Shown here: piece by piece, positions 9,047 to 18,531 of the stretch
How the letters are laid out: every line of letters begins with the position of its first letter
How positions within the stretch are numbered: position 1 is the first letter of the stretch
Assembly: GCF_021532625.1 (NCBI RefSeq)
Contig: NZ_JAKGAR010000001.1
Location: 620,001-684,000 of the forward strand
Source of the DNA: Octadecabacter algicola
GTDB taxonomy: Bacteria; Pseudomonadota; Alphaproteobacteria; Rhodobacterales; Rhodobacteraceae
Length of the DNA: 64,000 nucleotides
Direction: 5' to 3'
Program-made: the position numbers and the translations under genes
Notes under the pieces: generated by a model
Told to the model about the DNA's origin: nothing
Databases searched by the model: none
What the model saw: only the letters and a program-made list of their open reading frames with translations

Positions 9047-11512
9047 CTATTGCGCTGGCTGCAAGACCGTAATGCCAACAGCACCCCCGCGCGCCAAAGC
9101 GGGATCCAACGACATCGGGATATACTCCCCACGCCGCCACAGATCCCCAAGGTCGTCATAGTGGCGCGACAAGAAATGCCCTGACTGACCAGTCGACGTG
9201 ATAAATACCGAACTGTCAGGGTCCGCGAAATCATAAACGCCTCGGTAGGCTGCGGCATGAACGTTCTGGAACGGATGCTCTCCGTCGCCGCTGGTACGAC
9301 CACGCATCAAGGTGTTGTCGCCGCCTGACGTTGATTGACGAATGTTGACAAACCAATGTAGCACAGGCGCTTCTCCAAGGACTGCGTGATCATGTGTGGC
9401 CTCATGGGCATCGCCCCAGCGCAGGGATTCTAGCGCATCACTGTGGTTCTCGGCCACCCAGATCAAGGCATCATCCAGCGCGATACGTGCAATGTCGCTA
9501 CAGGTCTCGGTTGGTGCGGATTGCAGAACATCACACCACACAGCAGCACCATCCGTATTGCGGAACACCCGTTCAATAAACAACGGCTCAACATGGGTGA
9601 ATTCACGCGACAACGGTCCCAGTTCATCGCGGATCAATCGATCCTGCAATGCACGCATCCAAGCAGAATACAGCAACGGTTCGGGTAGGTGTTCGTTCAT
9701 CTCACCGTTCCATTCGCCCAATAGGGCGAGCGCATCCTGACGCAAGCGTTCTGGCGTGCCATCTGGCGCTGCTTCGCCCGTAAACCAAAGGTCAGCGCCG
9801 ATTAGCGGCAGAATAGACCGCGCTGTGTAACTTACGGTGTCTAACTGAGCCTCAATGAAACTGTCGCGGGTGTGGACTTCGCGGGCCTGCATCAGCAACC
9901 GCCAGCGATTGACCCGCTGGCTGTCGCCCCACATGAAACTGACGTGTGCCGGAAACGGTTCTTGCACGACTTTGTTGTTGGTGTTGCCGACAATGCCACC
10001 TGTTGGATCAATCCACTCAGGGTTGGTGTCATAAGGTCGTCGTCCGTCCCAGCGATTTTGCGGCAAATAACCAAAGTGCGGCAAACGCCCTTGTGTCACG
10101 TGATCTGGGCTGCGGTTTGGCACATGCCCGATCAGTTTTAGGCCGACCGAATTGCGATCCGCCAGCGTTAGCATCTGGCTGGGCGCGACGTAATCTTCTG
10201 CGGCCGCGATACCTGCTTCGACATTGCGAGCGCGCATCAGGGCCATCGCAGCCTGAATGGTTGTGTCTTCGCCAGAAAGCGCAGTCCAACCCAATGCCGT
10301 CACATGCCCAGCAGGGCGGATCGAGGCGAGGTCATACTGGCTGGGCGGAAGAACAGGGCCGTTGACTGTCCATTGCAGTTGCAACGTGACCGATGGCGCG
10401 TCTTTGATCCGGATAATACTGTCACGCGTTTCAAAAGACGCCCAACCGTCAGGGGTGCGGTATTGGCTGGCGTCGCTGGGGTTCACTTCTTCGATGTAGA
10501 TATCCTGATCATCGAGATAACTGGACGTGATTCCCCAACCAAGGTTCGATGAGCGGCCAAGCATCACAACGGGAACACCGGGGATGGTGCCGCCGATGAC
10601 ACCGCCCTCGGACAGTTCCAAGCGTGCCAGATACCAGATCGACGGAGCCGTCAGGCCAAGATGTGGGTCATTGGCCAACAAGGTCGACCCCGTGGCAGAG
10701 CGGTTCACACCTGCTGCCCAAGCATTTGATGCACCCGCAAGATTGCGCGGCACAACTGGCGACATCGGGTCAAACGCCATACGCGTGTTCGGGGTAAAGG
10801 ACGGAACATTCGGCATCAGGCTTGCGTAATTCGGCAACGCCGCAAGACCAGACCCCGGTGTAAGCGGTAGAATGTCATTCAACCGTTCATCATTATTCAA
10901 AAGCAGAGAGGTACGCGCGCGTAGTACTTCTTCTTCGAGATGACTGCTTAACTGGACGGCCATAAGTTTGATAATCGAAACGGAATCGGCAGGTTGCCAA
11001 GGCGCGATGGCGTGGTTGAACATCCACATTTCTGGTGCGCCGCGCCCACGAGCGCCTGCGTTCACCTGATTAATCCAAGCGTTCACACCGTCCGAATAAG
11101 CCCGCAAAGCGGCCTGCGTTTCATCGTCCAAAGCCTGCACAGAAGACTGGGACAACGGATAAAGATCAAGACGACGGATCAGGCTATCGATCGGCAGCGT
11201 GCGTTCCCCAAAGATTTCTGACAATCGGCCTTGGGCGGTGCGGCGTAGCATTGTCATTTGCCACAGGCGGTCTTGGGCATGGGCCATGCCGAGCGCAAAG
11301 AACACGTCTTCGTCTGTCTCCCCAAAGATGTGGGGCACATTGGCGTTGTCGCGCACGATTTCCACTGGCGCGCTGATGCCAGCAACCTCAACGGTGCCAT
11401 CATAGTCGGGCAGGGAACGGGAGGCGAAATAATACGCCAGCGCAAACGTCGCCACAGCCAACATAATCAACGCCGAAGCGAGTCGAATGAGCCATCGAAA
11501 GATCAACGCCAT
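9047..11512 (-). CDS. Penicillin acylase family protein (Ntn-hydrolase)
   Basis: An 821-residue member of the penicillin-amidase/AHL-acylase family of N-terminal nucleophile hydrolases, which are exported, self-cleaved and cut amide bonds in beta-lactams, acyl-homoserine lactones or related acyl amides. A hydrophobic N-terminal segment (residues 10-28) is a signal or anchor. The alpha-chain carries HIFGETDEDVFFALGMAHAQDRLWQM, trimmed here to its key elements: HIFG, the ALGMAHAQDRLWQM helix and RRTAQG. The nucleophile is expected at the Ser of GASNAWA, which would become the beta-chain N-terminus after autocleavage; LLANDPHLGL follows, as usual. Substrate cannot be read from sequence. It is a single gene, divergent from the downstream reductase. 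Confidence 0.88.
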   Translation of the reverse strand: MALIFRWLIRLASALIMLAVATFALAYYFASRSLPDYDGTVEVAGISAPVEIVRDNANVPHIFGETDEDVFFALGMAHAQDRLWQMTMLRRTAQGRLSEIFGERTLPIDSLIRRLDLYPLSQSSVQALDDETQAALRAYSDGVNAWINQVNAGARGRGAPEMWMFNHAIAPWQPADSVSIIKLMAVQLSSHLEEEVLRARTSLLLNNDERLNDILPLTPGSGLAALPNYASLMPNVPSFTPNTRMAFDPMSPVVPRNLAGASNAWAAGVNRSATGSTLLANDPHLGLTAPSIWYLARLELSEGGVIGGTIPGVPVVMLGRSSNLGWGITSSYLDDQDIYIEEVNPSDASQYRTPDGWASFETRDSIIRIKDAPSVTLQLQWTVNGPVLPPSQYDLASIRPAGHVTALGWTALSGEDTTIQAAMALMRARNVEAGIAAAEDYVAPSQMLTLADRNSVGLKLIGHVPNRSPDHVTQGRLPHFGYLPQNRWDGRRPYDTNPEWIDPTGGIVGNTNNKVVQEPFPAHVSFMWGDSQRVNRWRLLMQAREVHTRDSFIEAQLDTVSYTARSILPLIGADLWFTGEAAPDGTPERLRQDALALLGEWNGEMNEHLPEPLLYSAWMRALQDRLIRDELGPLSREFTHVEPLFIERVFRNTDGAAVWCDVLQSAPTETCSDIARIALDDALIWVAENHSDALESLRWGDAHEATHDHAVLGEAPVLHWFVNIRQSTSGGDNTLMRGRTSGDGEHPFQNVHAAAYRGVYDFADPDSSVFITSTGQSGHFLSRHYDDLGDLWRRGEYIPMSLDPALARGGAVGITVLQPAQ

Positions 11513-11624
11513 AGTCTAGTCCTTTGCCCTAAGGGATGTGGAGAGGCGTGCAACTGGTTGACGCCCGCTAAGGGTCCGTTACCTATCTTCTAACAGCACT
11601 TCTTATGCAAGCAGGAGAGAGATC

Positions 11625-12497
11625 ATGGCAGTAATCGCATTTTTGGGACTTGGGGTCATGGGCTACCCGATGGCGGGGCATCTGGTGAAGGCGGGCCATG
11701 ACGTAACGGTTTATAACCGCACGACGGCCAAGGCCGAAGCTTGGGTCGCGGAAAATGGCGGAGCAATGGCCGCCACGCCTGCGGACGCGGCCGAGGGTGC
11801 AGACTATGTGATGGCATGCGTCGGCAACGATGACGACCTGCGCGCTGTTTGCATTGGTGAGGACGGCGCGTTCTCAACAATGTCCAAAGGCGCCGTCTTT
11901 GTGGATCACACGACAGTGTCGGCCAAAGTCACCCGCGAATTGTATGACGATGCCGCGACGCGCGGATTGTCGTTCGTTGATGCGCCCATCTCTGGCGGGC
12001 AAGCAGGGGCCGAAAACGGCGTGCTTTCTGTCATGTGTGGAGGCGACGCGGACGTCTATGAAGCCGCTGAGCCCATTATTGGCGCATATGCGCGTATCTG
12101 CCGCCGGATTGGTGACAGCGGTGCAGGCCAGATGACAAAGATGTGCAACCAGATTGCCATCGCGGGTTTGGTTCAGGGCCTATCAGAAGCATTACATTTC
12201 GCCGAGCAGGCGGGCCTAGACGGGAATGCAGTGGTCGAAGTGATCAGCCAAGGGGCTGCGGGATCGTGGCAGATGCAGAACCGGTATCAAACCATGCTGG
12301 ATGACAAGTTTGATCACGGGTTTGCAGTCGACTGGATGCGCAAAGACCTTGGCATTTGCCTTGATACTGCGAATGAAACAGGCGCATCGCTTCCGGTCAC
12401 GGCCTTGGTCGATCAGTTTTATAAGGATGTGCAGAAACAGGGTGGCGGACGTTGGGATACATCAAGCCTTTTAAAACGTCTGCGTGGTTTCAGCTAA
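11625..12497 (+). CDS. NAD(P)-dependent beta-hydroxyacid dehydrogenase (3-hydroxyisobutyrate dehydrogenase family)
   Basis: Soluble 290-residue oxidoreductase. Residues 6-17 form the Rossmann motif GLGVMGYPMAGHL. The family signature of the catalytic region is present as DAPISGGQAGAENG, and the catalytic lysine lies in GAGQMTKMCNQ. The family oxidises or reduces small beta-hydroxyacids (3-hydroxyisobutyrate, tartronate semialdehyde, glyoxylate/succinic semialdehyde type); the exact substrate is not clear. A GGAGAGAG ribosome-binding site precedes the ATG. It is the only plus-strand gene between two minus-strand blocks, so it probably has its own promoter in the 112-base divergent gap. Confidence 0.88.
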   Translation: MAVIAFLGLGVMGYPMAGHLVKAGHDVTVYNRTTAKAEAWVAENGGAMAATPADAAEGADYVMACVGNDDDLRAVCIGEDGAFSTMSKGAVFVDHTTVSAKVTRELYDDAATRGLSFVDAPISGGQAGAENGVLSVMCGGDADVYEAAEPIIGAYARICRRIGDSGAGQMTKMCNQIAIAGLVQGLSEALHFAEQAGLDGNAVVEVISQGAAGSWQMQNRYQTMLDDKFDHGFAVDWMRKDLGICLDTANETGASLPVTALVDQFYKDVQKQGGGRWDTSSLLKRLRGFS

Positions 12498-12505
12498 GCC
12501 AGTGT

Positions 12506-12934
12506 TTACGGCTCATGTAGCCGCATGCATGATCCGGTGGCGAAGTGTTCGACAATCCCTTCGTCACCCACCGCCGATCCGATGAAATCAAATTTTCGGT
12601 TGCGCAACAGCACAAGTGTGCCCGAGATTTCCCCGCCAGAGGTTTCAAACTCCAGGCGGTTGTCGAACCGTTCCATCGCAGTGATTGTGCTTGCGCCGGG
12701 CATCTCAAGGCGCGGGTTGCCGTCTTCGTATTCGAGATAAACAACGAAAGAGACGTCGTCCCTGTTGCATTCACTGCCTGCGCAATAGCTGTCAAAGGTG
12801 CAGATATGATGCGGGTAGGCGGGGTTTCCCACTACTCCAAGGTCCTTTGGACCACCTGTTAGAATTGCAATCAATGCAAGTAGGGCAATCACTATGACCA
12901 TTACGATCGGAAGCATTGTGTGGCGTTTGGTCAT
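12506..12934 (-). CDS. Small membrane-anchored protein of unknown function
   Basis: I do not recognise this 142-residue protein. It begins MTKRHTMLPIVMVIVIALLA, a single N-terminal membrane helix or uncleaved signal, followed by a roughly 110-residue presumably periplasmic domain. Three cysteines cluster in HHICTFDSYCAGSECN and a fourth lies near the C-terminus (GSCMRLHEP), which suggests disulfides. The frame is open further upstream, but ATG 12934 has GAGGA six bases ahead and gives the signal-like N-terminus, so it is chosen over longer starts. It lies 32 bases downstream of the GlxA-type regulator and may be co-transcribed with it. Confidence 0.7.
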   Translation of the reverse strand: MTKRHTMLPIVMVIVIALLALIAILTGGPKDLGVVGNPAYPHHICTFDSYCAGSECNRDDVSFVVYLEYEDGNPRLEMPGASTITAMERFDNRLEFETSGGEISGTLVLLRNRKFDFIGSAVGDEGIVEHFATGSCMRLHEP

Positions 12935-12966
12935 TGGGTCCTCGTTAATCGACGGCTTACAGGTAC

Positions 12967-13980
12967 TTATATAGACAAACGTGCCGCATGGGCACCTCGT
13001 TCGCGATAGGGTGTTGTATCGTAGTGTGCGCGGTAACACTTGGAGAAATGGCTCGGCGAGGCAAAACCACACGCCAAGGCCACGTTGATCACTGACATGT
13101 CCGTTTGCATCAACAGGTTACGGGCTTTTTGCAAGCGCAGTTCCATATAGTACCGCTTGGGGGAGCGGTTCAGATAGCGACGAAACAAGCGTTCAAGCTG
13201 GCGCGTCGACATGCCCACGTCTTTGGCAAGAATACTGGGGCTGATGGGTTCTTCGATGTTGAGTTCCATCGCTTGAATAACACGGCTGAGTTTGGGGTGG
13301 CGCACACCAATCCGGGTCGGGATCGACAAACGCTGGGTGTCTTGGTCGGTGCGAATGGCCGAATAGATCTGCTGATCCGCCACAGCATTGGCCAGCTCTT
13401 CGCCATATTGATCCGCAATGATCTGCAAAAACAAATCAATAGAGGATGTCCCGCCCGCCGTCGTAAGGCGGGTGCCGTCCTTCACAAATACAGATTTGGT
13501 CAATTCAACCTCAAGGAATTCTTCCGTGAAACTGTCGTGGTTTTCCCAATGGATCGTGGCCCGTTTGCCGTCCAACAACCCGGCCTTGGCAAGCGTATAG
13601 GCCGCCGTACACAAACCGCCAATAACCAAACCACGCCGTGCTTCGCGGCGCAGCCAGTTTAACAGTTTCTTGGTTGTCGCAGTTTGGACGTCACGTCCGC
13701 CACATATCATCACCGTGTCATCGCGGTGAAGTTCGTTCAGATCATCATCAAGCTTGAATACCGTGCCTGTAGAACAACTGACGGTGTCGCCACCTTCGCC
13801 AACAAGGCGCCAGCTATAAAGCTCTTGGCCCGACATCTGGTTTGCCAAACGCAAACAATCTATCGCTGCCGCAAAAGACAACAGCGTAAACTGATCCAAC
13901 AGAACAAACACGAACCGGTGCGGCGCGCCGCGTGTTGTTTCCACATCAATGATATTGTGACGCTGCATAAGGGCTGCCAA
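12967..13980 (-). CDS. GlxA family transcriptional regulator (DJ-1/PfpI plus AraC domains)
   Basis: A 337-residue regulator with an N-terminal DJ-1/PfpI-like amidotransferase fold (about residues 25-200; VIGGLCTAAYTLAKAGLLDGKRATIHW shows the nucleophile-elbow region, reduced here to GLCTAAY) and a C-terminal AraC DNA-binding domain (two helix-turn-helices: LAKDVGMSTRQLERLFRRYL and VALACGFASPSHFSKCYR). GlxA-type regulators often control carnitine, glycine betaine, choline or arginine catabolism; no such genes are adjacent, so the target is unknown. It is divergent from the DAHP synthase gene across a roughly 175-base gap. ATG 13980 or the in-frame ATG 13968 could start it. Confidence 0.88.
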   Translation of the reverse strand: MAALMQRHNIIDVETTRGAPHRFVFVLLDQFTLLSFAAAIDCLRLANQMSGQELYSWRLVGEGGDTVSCSTGTVFKLDDDLNELHRDDTVMICGGRDVQTATTKKLLNWLRREARRGLVIGGLCTAAYTLAKAGLLDGKRATIHWENHDSFTEEFLEVELTKSVFVKDGTRLTTAGGTSSIDLFLQIIADQYGEELANAVADQQIYSAIRTDQDTQRLSIPTRIGVRHPKLSRVIQAMELNIEEPISPSILAKDVGMSTRQLERLFRRYLNRSPKRYYMELRLQKARNLLMQTDMSVINVALACGFASPSHFSKCYRAHYDTTPYRERGAHAARLSI

Positions 13981-14155
13981 TTCTATTCAGATAAGAATGC
14001 TCACCACCTTTCGCTTGGGGGATCAAGTAAATTGAATCACGAAATCGTCCAAAGCTGTCGCTTTTTGTCATTGGACCTTATCCACAGCTTCGTTATAAGC
14101 GGGGCTGGTATCGCTAACGAGCCAATAGAAACTTAATAACTTGCGGAGCAAGAAC

Positions 14156-15526
14156 ATGACGGACTGGAAAAAATCTGACTGGCGCAACAAGCCCCGGGTT
14201 CAGATGCCCGACTATACCGACGCTGCGGCACTCGCCGCTGTTGAGGAAAAGTTGGCGAGCTATCCACCGTTGGTTTTTGCAGGCGAGGCACGCCGTCTTC
14301 GCGCCGAATTGGCAGATGTGTCCCGTGGGGATGCATTTCTGTTACAAGGCGGCGATTGCGCCGAAAGCTTTGCGGCGTTTCAGGCGGACCCGATCCGCGA
14401 CACATTCAAAGTGATGTTGCAGATGGCAATGGTGTTGACATACGGCGCCAAAGTGCCTGTCGTAAAAGTTGGCCGCATGGCCGGGCAATTCGCCAAGCCA
14501 CGCAGTGCAGACACCGAAACGATTGATGGTGTAGAACTGCCAAGCTACCGCGGTGACATCATCAACGAGTTGGACTTTACGCCAGAAGCCCGAATCCCGA
14601 ACCCTGAAAAGATGCTGCAGGCCTACACACAGGCTGCGGGCACGCTGAACTTATTGCGCGCGTTTTCAACGGGTGGGTATGCGGATGTGCATCAGGTACA
14701 CGGCTGGACGCTGGGCTTTACCGGCGCTCCAGAAGCCGAAAAGTACCGCGCTATCGCTGAGCGAATTTCGGACACGCTGGACTTCATGGAAGCCGCTGGT
14801 CTTACGTCTGATCAAAACCACGAGCTGAAGACAGTTGATTTCTACACCTCTCACGAGGCGCTGTTGCTGGAATACGAAGAGGCGTTGACGCGTCTTGATT
14901 CCACGTCTGGTAAATGGCTAGCGGGTTCTGGCCACATGATCTGGATCGGTGATCGTACACGTCAACCTGACGGTGCTCATGTTGAATTCTGTAGCGGCGT
15001 TCAGAACCCAATTGGCCTGAAGTGCGGCCCGACTATGACGTCTGGCCACCTTAAAGCGTTGATGGCTAAGTTGAACCCAGAGAATGAAGCTGGCCGTTTG
15101 ACGCTGATCGCACGTTTCGGAGCGGGCACAGTAGGCGAACACCTGCCACGCCTTATCAAAGCTGTCGAAGAAGAAGGCGCCAAGGTAGTTTGGACCTGTG
15201 ACCCGATGCACGGCAACACGATTAAGTCGTCGTCTGGCTACAAGACTCGTCCATTCGAATCCGTTCTTCGCGAAGTTCGTGAATTCTTTGGCGTTCATAA
15301 CGCCGAAGGCACGATCCCAGGTGGCGTTCACTTTGAAATGACTGGAGCAGACGTAACAGAATGCACCGGTGGTGTTCGTGCGGTCACGGATGAAGATCTG
15401 TCAGCGCGCTATCACACAGCATGTGATCCACGCCTGAACGCGTCCCAGTCTCTCGAACTGGCGTTCCTAGTCGCCGAAGAGCTGTCCGCGCGACGCAACA
15501 AGGTGAAGGCCGCGCAGTCAGCGTAA
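14156..15526 (+). CDS. aroG: Class II 3-deoxy-7-phosphoheptulonate (DAHP) synthase
   Basis: First enzyme of the shikimate pathway; condenses phosphoenolpyruvate with erythrose 4-phosphate. The 456-residue protein is of the plant/Mycobacterium type (class II), showing [12 protein letters not shown], the [14 protein letters not shown] substrate loop, YRGDIIN, WVGDRTRQ-like [19 protein letters not shown] and the metal-site region [10 protein letters not shown]. Length is normal. A TTG at 14141 also opens the frame, but ATG 14156 with GGAG seven bases upstream is the natural start. The symbol is used loosely, as class II enzymes have no uniform gene name. Confidence 0.94.
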   Translation: MTDWKKSDWRNKPRVQMPDYTDAAALAAVEEKLASYPPLVFAGEARRLRAELADVSRGDAFLLQGGDCAESFAAFQADPIRDTFKVMLQMAMVLTYGAKVPVVKVGRMAGQFAKPRSADTETIDGVELPSYRGDIINELDFTPEARIPNPEKMLQAYTQAAGTLNLLRAFSTGGYADVHQVHGWTLGFTGAPEAEKYRAIAERISDTLDFMEAAGLTSDQNHELKTVDFYTSHEALLLEYEEALTRLDSTSGKWLAGSGHMIWIGDRTRQPDGAHVEFCSGVQNPIGLKCGPTMTSGHLKALMAKLNPENEAGRLTLIARFGAGTVGEHLPRLIKAVEEEGAKVVWTCDPMHGNTIKSSSGYKTRPFESVLREVREFFGVHNAEGTIPGGVHFEMTGADVTECTGGVRAVTDEDLSARYHTACDPRLNASQSLELAFLVAEELSARRNKVKAAQSA

Positions 15527-15533
15527 GATCAGT

Positions 15534-16235
15534 CTACGGATTAGAAACAACAAGGCGGAGGGCAGGGATGTCCCCCGCCTTTTCTCTTTGCGCCATGACG
15601 CCCCTTTGGGGGAGAAGACCTGAGCGCAGGGGTGTTTTGGGGAGGGACGGGTTTGACACGACCTCTCGCAATCCATGGGCGGGCACAAACCGAGGTTCAA
15701 CATCCTCGCATATCGAAAATCGCCGTCCGCCAATGCCGCGAATGCCGCTCATGACCAGAACGCCCAAGGCGCGGCTGACGCGCCCATGATCGTCACGTAA
15801 CGGCAACATCAGTATTTTGCCCGTCAAAAGAGGCTGACCCACAGCGCGTGGCGCTTCTAACGTCAATTCCACCAAACCGGGCGAGGTGAACACTGTTTCC
15901 AAATGGCGCCCCATAGCAGCGCGCGATTGCGGAACAAAAGCAGTCGTAATCGGCAAACCACGCGGTTCAACACCGATCAACCTGCCAACATTGCGCCCCG
16001 CAACACGGATGCGCGCAACACCAGAGGCCACCCGTTCAAGAATAAAACTGTTCTCCAATAGACCGCTCATCGCCGCAGGATCCACGTCCCTGCGCAATGG
16101 GACGCCATTGCGCCGCGGCAGTGAAGACCAATAGGCTTCGAGTTCATTCAACTCTGTCGGATTGGTCATCAAGACATCCTTTGCGTCATCAGCGGTCACT
16201 GAATGTCTGTTATGTTTTTCGATGAAACCTCTCAC
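15534..16235 (-). CDS. PAS_5 family PAS-domain protein
   Basis: A 233-residue soluble protein with one PAS domain of the alphaproteobacterial PAS_5 type over about residues 30-175: LEAYWSSLPRRNGVPLR, FILERVASGVARIRVAGRNV and LLTGKILMLPLRDDHGRVSRALGVLVM. The C-terminal 55 residues look unstructured. No output domain is present, so it probably senses a ligand and acts through protein contacts. Start uncertain: GTG 16235 (AGGGAGA upstream) or ATG 16169 (AAGGA upstream, 211 residues). Its last 48 bases overlap the terminator of the convergent DAHP synthase gene, and three TTAAC repeats lie 98 bases upstream. Confidence 0.82.
   Translation of the reverse strand: MRGFIEKHNRHSVTADDAKDVLMTNPTELNELEAYWSSLPRRNGVPLRRDVDPAAMSGLLENSFILERVASGVARIRVAGRNVGRLIGVEPRGLPITTAFVPQSRAAMGRHLETVFTSPGLVELTLEAPRAVGQPLLTGKILMLPLRDDHGRVSRALGVLVMSGIRGIGGRRFSICEDVEPRFVPAHGLREVVSNPSLPKTPLRSGLLPQRGVMAQREKAGDIPALRLVVSNP
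15552..15584 (+). terminator. Intrinsic terminator of DAHP synthase gene
   Basis: AAGGCGG (15552-15558) pairs with CCGCCTT (15575-15581), followed by TTTCTCTTT. The hairpin lies inside the 3' coding end of the convergent PAS_5 gene. Confidence 0.75.
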
Positions 16236-16332
16236 GAAGCGTCTCCCTTTGCTGTACTTACTGTGGCGCGGATTGATCTGCCTTACCGGTTCAACATCCT
16301 ACATTTGCGTTTCAATTACCCTAAACAAAGTA

Positions 16333-16356
16333 TTAACGGGTTAACCGGTTAACGGA
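16333..16356. repeat. Three tandem 8-bp TTAAC repeats, possible operator
   Basis: TTAACGGG, TTAACCGG and TTAACGGA follow each other directly. The middle forms a perfect 14-bp palindrome GTTAACCGGTTAAC (16340-16353). The site sits in the 216-base divergent gap between the PAS_5 gene and yicC, so it could bind a regulator of either. No regulator can be named from sequence. Confidence 0.5.
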
Positions 16357-16451
16357 TTTCGCTTATTTTTTCAGTGCTCAGAACCGCGCAACGCTTGCCC
16401 ATGTGTGAACTTTACCTTTAGGTGCAAGGACATACCGAAAAGGGGACAGCT

Positions 16452-17339
16452 GTGATCCGATCCATGACTGCATTTGCCACTCAGCAAGGACACGCCGATA
16501 GCGCAACTTGGACGTGGGATGTCCGAAGCGTGAATGGCCGTGGGCTTGATATCAAAGTACGTGTGCCAGATGGAATCGATGGGCTCGAAGCCAAAGTTCG
16601 CGCAGCCGTGACAAAATCAGCAACCCGTGGAAACGTCACGATCGGGCTTCGATTGGCCCGCGAACAAGCAGACGGGGCCTTACAGATTGATCCTGCACGT
16701 CTTGATCTTATCCTTGAAGCATTAGATGCAATCCAAGACCGTGCCTTTGATAAAGGGGTCACATTGGGCCAGCCAACCGCGGCGGATGTCTTGGCGCATC
16801 GCGGGGTTCTTGTGGCGGCCCAGACGGATGTAAACGTCGATCTAGCTGAACCGATATGGGCAGATTTTGAAACCGCCTTAAGCGCTATGATCGACATGCG
16901 CGAGGTTGAAGGGAGGTCTTTGTTGTCGGTCATAACCGCACAAGTTGATCAGATTGAAACGCTCACGGCTCAAGCGGTTGATGCCACGAAATCCCGCAGC
17001 GACGGGGTTAAGACGCAGATGGCCAAGGCGCTTGGCCGCATCATGGAAGACGCCACGGGCGCAGACCCTGATCGTGTGGCCCAAGAACTGGCATTGATCG
17101 CCGTGAAATCCGACATCACCGAAGAAATCGACCGTCTTGGTGCGCATGTGAAGGCCGCGCGCGACCTGCTGGCCACAGGCGGGCCATGTGGGCGCAAGCT
17201 CGATTTTCTTACGCAGGAATTCAATCGCGAAGCCAATACATTGTGTTCAAAGGCGCAAGATGTTGCAGTGACCCAGATCGGTCTTGCGCTTAAGGCTGTG
17301 ATCGATCAACTGCGTGAACAAGTTCAAAACGTGGAGTAA
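16452..17339 (+). CDS. yicC: YicC family protein (putative endoribonuclease)
   Basis: A 295-residue protein of the YicC/YloC family, conserved next to gmk in many bacteria and reported in E. coli to act as an RNase affecting small-RNA turnover. It opens with the family signature IRSMTAFA and has [18 protein letters not shown], then the C-terminal conserved block [43 protein letters not shown] 16452 is preferred because AGGGGA lies about five bases ahead and it yields the canonical N-terminus; the frame is open to 16422. gmk begins four bases after the stop. Confidence 0.92.
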   Translation: MIRSMTAFATQQGHADSATWTWDVRSVNGRGLDIKVRVPDGIDGLEAKVRAAVTKSATRGNVTIGLRLAREQADGALQIDPARLDLILEALDAIQDRAFDKGVTLGQPTAADVLAHRGVLVAAQTDVNVDLAEPIWADFETALSAMIDMREVEGRSLLSVITAQVDQIETLTAQAVDATKSRSDGVKTQMAKALGRIMEDATGADPDRVAQELALIAVKSDITEEIDRLGAHVKAARDLLATGGPCGRKLDFLTQEFNREANTLCSKAQDVAVTQIGLALKAVIDQLREQVQNVE

Positions 17340-17343
17340 CAGC

Positions 17344-17994
17344 ATGACGCGGCGTGGCCTACTAATCATCCTTTCATCGCCATCTGGCGCAGGAAAATCC
17401 ACCCACTCCAAACGGTTACGCGCGTGGGATCCTACGATTGAATTTTCTGTGTCCGCGACCACGCGAAACCCTCGCGACGGGGAAGAGGACGGAAAGGATT
17501 ATCACTTCCGAACCGAAGAACAATTCCGCGAACTTGTCGCAGATGGCGAAATGCTAGAACACGCCCATGTTTTCGGGAACTTTTACGGATCGCCAAAAGG
17601 GCCTGTTAAAGCATCCATTGATGCGGGCAATGACGTTTTGTTTGATGTGGATTGGCAGGGCGCCGAACAGATCAAGGACTCGTCATTGGGCCAACACGTT
17701 CTAAGCGTGTTCTTCCTGCCGCCCTCAATCGCGGAATTGCGCCGCCGTCTAGAATCACGCGGGCAAGACGATAAAGAAACTATCGACAAACGCATGACCC
17801 AAAGCTGGGACGAAATCAGCCACTGGCGGTCTTATGACTATGTTTTGGTCAACGATGATTTGGATGCCACCGAAGCGCGCCTGCGCACAATCGTCGAAGG
17901 CGAACGTCAGCGCCGCGATCAACAACCGGATTTGGCGGATCATGTGCGTGCACTGCATGACGAATTTACAGACGGGCTGAGCAAAGGCCGGTAA
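17344..17994 (+). CDS. gmk: Guanylate kinase
   Basis: Phosphorylates GMP to GDP with ATP. The 216-residue protein has the P-loop [10 protein letters not shown] at residues 10-19, the GMP-binding block [21 protein letters not shown] (key residues S, R, and the E/D-rich turn), [10 protein letters not shown], and [14 protein letters not shown]. Start ATG 17344 gives the family N-terminus [18 protein letters not shown] and overlaps the GGAG in the yicC stop region; longer in-frame starts lie inside yicC. The genes yicC, gmk and the carbonic-anhydrase-like gene are close enough for one transcript. Confidence 0.96.
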   Translation: MTRRGLLIILSSPSGAGKSTHSKRLRAWDPTIEFSVSATTRNPRDGEEDGKDYHFRTEEQFRELVADGEMLEHAHVFGNFYGSPKGPVKASIDAGNDVLFDVDWQGAEQIKDSSLGQHVLSVFFLPPSIAELRRRLESRGQDDKETIDKRMTQSWDEISHWRSYDYVLVNDDLDATEARLRTIVEGERQRRDQQPDLADHVRALHDEFTDGLSKGR

Positions 17995-18006
17995 ACGGAG
18001 GCAACA

Positions 18007-18531
18007 ATGCTTTATGAATTGGACGGCCACGGGCCGGATGTACATACAAGTGCGTGGGTCGCGCCGGGCTGTCATGTGATCGGCGATGTTGAAGTTCTTG
18101 ATCTGGCGTCCATCTGGTTTGGCGCAACCCTGCGGGGCGATAATGAACGGATCACTGTTGGTGCGGGCAGCAACATTCAAGAAAACAGTGTCCTTCATAC
18201 GGACATGGGTTTTCCCATGGTCATCGGCACCAATTGCACGATTGGCCATAAGGCGATGCTTCATGGCTGCACCATCGGCGACAATTCATTGATCGGGATG
18301 GGCGCGACTGTGTTGAACGGCGCTGTTATCGGCAAAAACTGTCTAATCGGGGCAGGGGCGTTGATTACCGAAGGCAAAGTCATTCCTGACGGGTCTTTGG
18401 TGATGGGAATTGGCAAAATTGTGCGTGAACTTGACGCGCCAGCCATACAACGGCTCACCGCATCCGCTCTTCATTATCAAGAAAACGCAGCGCGGTATCG
18501 CGCAGGCTTGAAGGAAATCCCAAATGACTGA
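18007..18531 (+). CDS. Gamma carbonic anhydrase family protein
   Basis: A 174-residue left-handed beta-helix protein of hexapeptide repeats (IGDVEVLDLASIWFGATLRGD, VIGTNCTIGHKAMLHGC, VIGKNCLIGAGALIT), of the gamma carbonic anhydrase/YrdA/PaaY type. Metal-ligand histidines of the family are visible in LHTD and GHKAMLH, so zinc binding is likely, but many members show no measurable anhydrase activity. A GGAGG site lies eight bases ahead of the ATG. Its stop overlaps the start of the next gene by eight bases, which indicates translational coupling. Confidence 0.88.
   Translation: MLYELDGHGPDVHTSAWVAPGCHVIGDVEVLDLASIWFGATLRGDNERITVGAGSNIQENSVLHTDMGFPMVIGTNCTIGHKAMLHGCTIGDNSLIGMGATVLNGAVIGKNCLIGAGALITEGKVIPDGSLVMGIGKIVRELDAPAIQRLTASALHYQENAARYRAGLKEIPND

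Noticed and set aside
16333-16356. CtrA site TTAA-N7-TTAA
   Set aside because: The spacing between TTAA units is four bases, not seven.
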